NCBI GenBank assembly: GCA_963843285.1
Contig: CAWJJO010000014.1
Location: 1-64,000, forward strand
Reading direction: 5' to 3'
Source: CAZDDB01 sp963843285
GTDB taxonomy: Bacteria; Acidobacteriota; HRBIN11; JAKEFK01
DNA: 64,000 nt
In this document: positions 62,180 to 64,000 of the stretch, piece after piece
How the letters are laid out: every line of letters begins with the position of its first letter
Numbering within the stretch: position 1 is the stretch's first letter
The notes under the pieces: model-generated
Databases searched by the model: none
The model's input: the letters and a program-made list of their open reading frames with translations, nothing else
Told to the model about the DNA's origin: nothing
Translations under genes and position numbers: made by a program

Positions 62180-62278
62180 CTTGATTTCTCGCAAAGGCGA
62201 AAAGCCCGCAAAGCGCGGATATGGATGATCACTCCGAGTTTGGATTTGGAGTCACGGGGCCTCCGTGCCCCGCGGGGA
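62180..62278. repeat. CGCAAAG-type word repeat plus class B half
   Basis: TTTCTCGCAAAGGCGAAAAG and CCCGCAAAGCGCGG (62184-62218) form a tandem like that at 52531. A class B half, TTTGGAGTCACGGGGCCTCC and GTGCCCCGCGGGG (62246-62278), follows. Both lie between convergent genes. Confidence 0.65.
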
Positions 62279-62294
62279 TATGAATATTTACAGA

Positions 62295-63062
62295 CTAGGA
62301 ACCATTGAGCGGAGCTGACAGGAACAGGTCGTTCAACTTGGCTCGATATCTGCGGCTGAATCGGAGCGTTGTACCGTCCCGAAGAATCACGAGGTAGTCC
62401 CCATGGAACATTTGCTGTAGTTCGCGAGTTCGATCGAGGTTGATAATGGCGCTTCGGCTGATTCGAAAAAACTTCTTTGGATTTAGTTGCAATCCCATGT
62501 GGCTGATCGAGGCTTTGAATAAGTGTCTTTCTTTTCCCACATGAAGGTAGACATATCTTCTTTTTGCTTCGATCCAATCGATTTCAAAGTCACGGAGCAA
62601 AAGGGTTCGTCCGGACGACTTCACCATCAGTCTGTCCACAGACTCCGGCTGCTTCCGTAGTTCCTGTAGGATTTCATGGAATCCGTTGTCAGCGCGGCCC
62701 TTTTGAAGCTGCGTTTTTGCGCGAGTTAAGGTTCGTTCGAATCGAGTCCTGGCAAAGGGTTTCAAAAGGTAGTCCAGCGCAAAAAAATCAAAGGCTTTCA
62801 ATGCGTATCGGTCATACGCCGTCACAAAGATCACAATCGGAATTTCGCCTGGATCGAGAGCTTCCAGAACTTCAAATCCGTTCATTTCGGGCATTTGGAC
62901 ATCCAGAAAGATCAGATCCGGGTTCTTCTGCTTGATGGCGGCCACGGCCTGGTTGCCGTTCTTGCACTCTCCGATCACTTCGATTTCAGGATCATTCTGG
63001 AGCATCCGGCGGATTTTCCGGCAACTGAGCGGCTCATCATCGATGATGATTGCGCGGATCAT
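62295..63062 (-). CDS. LytTR response regulator 2 (orphan)
   Basis: About 255 residues from ATG 63062, where the receiver begins (MIRAIIIDDEPLSCRKIRRM); ATG 63089 is an alternative. Acceptor aspartate in LIFLDVQMPEMNGFE, lysine in LLKPFARTR, then LytTR with DWIEAKRRYVYLHVGKERHL and FFRISRSAIINLDRT. No kinase is adjacent. It is tandem with regulator 3 and convergent with TonB receptor 2. Confidence 0.92.
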   Translation of the reverse strand: MIRAIIIDDEPLSCRKIRRMLQNDPEIEVIGECKNGNQAVAAIKQKNPDLIFLDVQMPEMNGFEVLEALDPGEIPIVIFVTAYDRYALKAFDFFALDYLLKPFARTRFERTLTRAKTQLQKGRADNGFHEILQELRKQPESVDRLMVKSSGRTLLLRDFEIDWIEAKRRYVYLHVGKERHLFKASISHMGLQLNPKKFFRISRSAIINLDRTRELQQMFHGDYLVILRDGTTLRFSRRYRAKLNDLFLSAPLNGS

Positions 63063-63199
63063 AAGGAGCCAGTCATAAGAATGATTCAACTTTATGTAGG
63101 ACGATCAAAGATAGTACATTCTCAGCTTGCCTTACAACAGTTTTGACACGAACGCTTCGCGAAAGGGAACAACCGCGTGAAGGAGGCCTTGAACGGGTA

Positions 63200-63967
63200 T
63201 TACAGAGGCTTGCCAATGAGCTCGTTCAGTTTCCGCCGGTATCTGCGAGTCACAGTTAGAGCAGTCCCGTTCCGAAGAATGATTCGATAGTCGCCGTGAA
63301 ACAGAGGCTGAACGTGTTCAATCCGTTGGATATTCACGATTGTGGATTTGTGGATCCGCAAGAACTTCTTGGGATTCAGCTGAGCCTCAAAACCACTCAG
63401 CCCTTCTCTAACAAGATGGGACTCTTGTCTTGTGTGAATCAAGGCGTACTTGCCCTGCGCTTCGATCCAATCGATTTCATCGGTCTTTACAACACGATTC
63501 TGAATCACCAGGCGCTCCAGACCGTGCGACTGGGTTCGGATTTCTTGCAATAAAGCGGCCAGATCATGATCGTAAGATCTTTCGCTCTTCTGGAGGATCT
63601 GAGCTTTCGCGCGTTTCAAGGCCTCTGCAAAACGCTTTTTGTCAAACGGCTTCAAAAGATAGTCGATCGCATGAACCTCGAAAGCGCGAATCGCATAACG
63701 GTCATAGGCGGTTACAAAAATCACGTGTGGCATGCGCGCCGTGCCTTTGATGGATTCCAATACTTCGAAGCCATCCATGTGTGGCATTTGAACATCAAGA
63801 AAAATCAAATCGGGTTGAACGTTCCGAATCGCTTCCGAGGCCTCTTCGCCATTTCTGCACACCTGGATGATTTCAATTTGAGGATCGTCTTTCAACAGAC
63901 CTAGAATCTTCCGGCATGCGATCGGTTCATCATCAATCACACAAACCCGAATCACGCTGCCTTCCAT
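63200..63967 (-). CDS. LytTR response regulator 3 (orphan)
   Basis: 255 residues. Receiver VCVIDDEPIACRKILGLLKD, acceptor aspartate in LIFLDVQMPHMDGFE, lysine in LLKPFDKKR, then LytTR (IDWIEAQGKYALIHTRQESH, FLRIHKSTIVNIQRI). It is clearly paralogous to the regulators at 53462 and 62295. Its promoter lies near the window edge. The kinase, if any, may be upstream beyond base 64000. A GTG at 63955 is an alternative start. Confidence 0.92.
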   Translation of the reverse strand: MEGSVIRVCVIDDEPIACRKILGLLKDDPQIEIIQVCRNGEEASEAIRNVQPDLIFLDVQMPHMDGFEVLESIKGTARMPHVIFVTAYDRYAIRAFEVHAIDYLLKPFDKKRFAEALKRAKAQILQKSERSYDHDLAALLQEIRTQSHGLERLVIQNRVVKTDEIDWIEAQGKYALIHTRQESHLVREGLSGFEAQLNPKKFLRIHKSTIVNIQRIEHVQPLFHGDYRIILRNGTALTVTRRYRRKLNELIGKPL

Positions 63968-64000
63968 TTGTTCTTATTCTAACGCAGAGAGTTGAGTTCA

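Overview
The window looks like a chromosomal segment of a diderm, mid-GC environmental bacterium. The best guess is Acidobacteriota or a close neighbour. The basis is two ~984-residue Oar-like TonB-dependent receptors with N-terminal carboxypeptidase-regulatory domains, LytTR regulators beside them, M13 and M19 peptidases, a Wsp/Frz-type chemosensory operon, and many interspersed palindromic repeats. No rRNA, tRNA, CRISPR array or complete prophage was seen. The phylum is an inference and was not tested.

Layout. 1-3509 (minus): anti-sigma-type ATPase, TrpX-like substrate-binding protein, STAS protein and an ABC permease cut by the window edge. 3575-15119 (plus): two MCPs with a UrtA-like binding protein between them, CheR, a WspD-like CheW, CheA-REC split by a repeat and a frame change, CheB, and a REC-PP2C phosphatase where Wsp systems carry their output regulator. 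15257-16820: hipBA. 17008-19959: TonB receptor 1. 20697-22130: PAS histidine kinase. 22294-26765: leucine catabolism (methylcrotonyl-CoA carboxylase beta and alpha, HMG-CoA lyase). 27064-32084: bacilliredoxin and Lhr-type helicase. 32329-36515: type IV minor pilins behind a sigma-54-like promoter, the last gene frameshifted. 36539-42885: TPR membrane protein, amidohydrolase, M19-like protein, zinc-ribbon protein, YjbQ. 42946-47637: ABC-2 exporter, ECF sigma and anti-sigma, uracil-DNA glycosylase, AhpD-like protein. 47732-53446: YheT hydrolase, Cu P-type ATPase, two glycan-type membrane/transferase genes. 53462-56414: LytTR regulator with a tandem LytS kinase. 56674-58670: frameshifted M13 peptidase. 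59173-62127: TonB receptor 2. 62295-63967: two orphan LytTR regulators.

How they may work together. The first 15 kb has every part of a Wsp-like chemosensory array plus three partner-switching parts (RsbU-like phosphatase, RsbV-like STAS protein, RsbW-like kinase). I infer that periplasmic ligands bound by the binding proteins and MCPs control CheA, which phosphorylates REC-PP2C, which in turn dephosphorylates a STAS antagonist. This is the best candidate here for an undescribed system.

The second notable layer is repeats. At least five families of palindromic elements and several word-like short tandem repeats fill almost every intergenic gap and enter some coding regions. One copy is a complete inverted-repeat unit around an internally deleted REP-associated (RAYT) transposase inserted between mcp and cheR.
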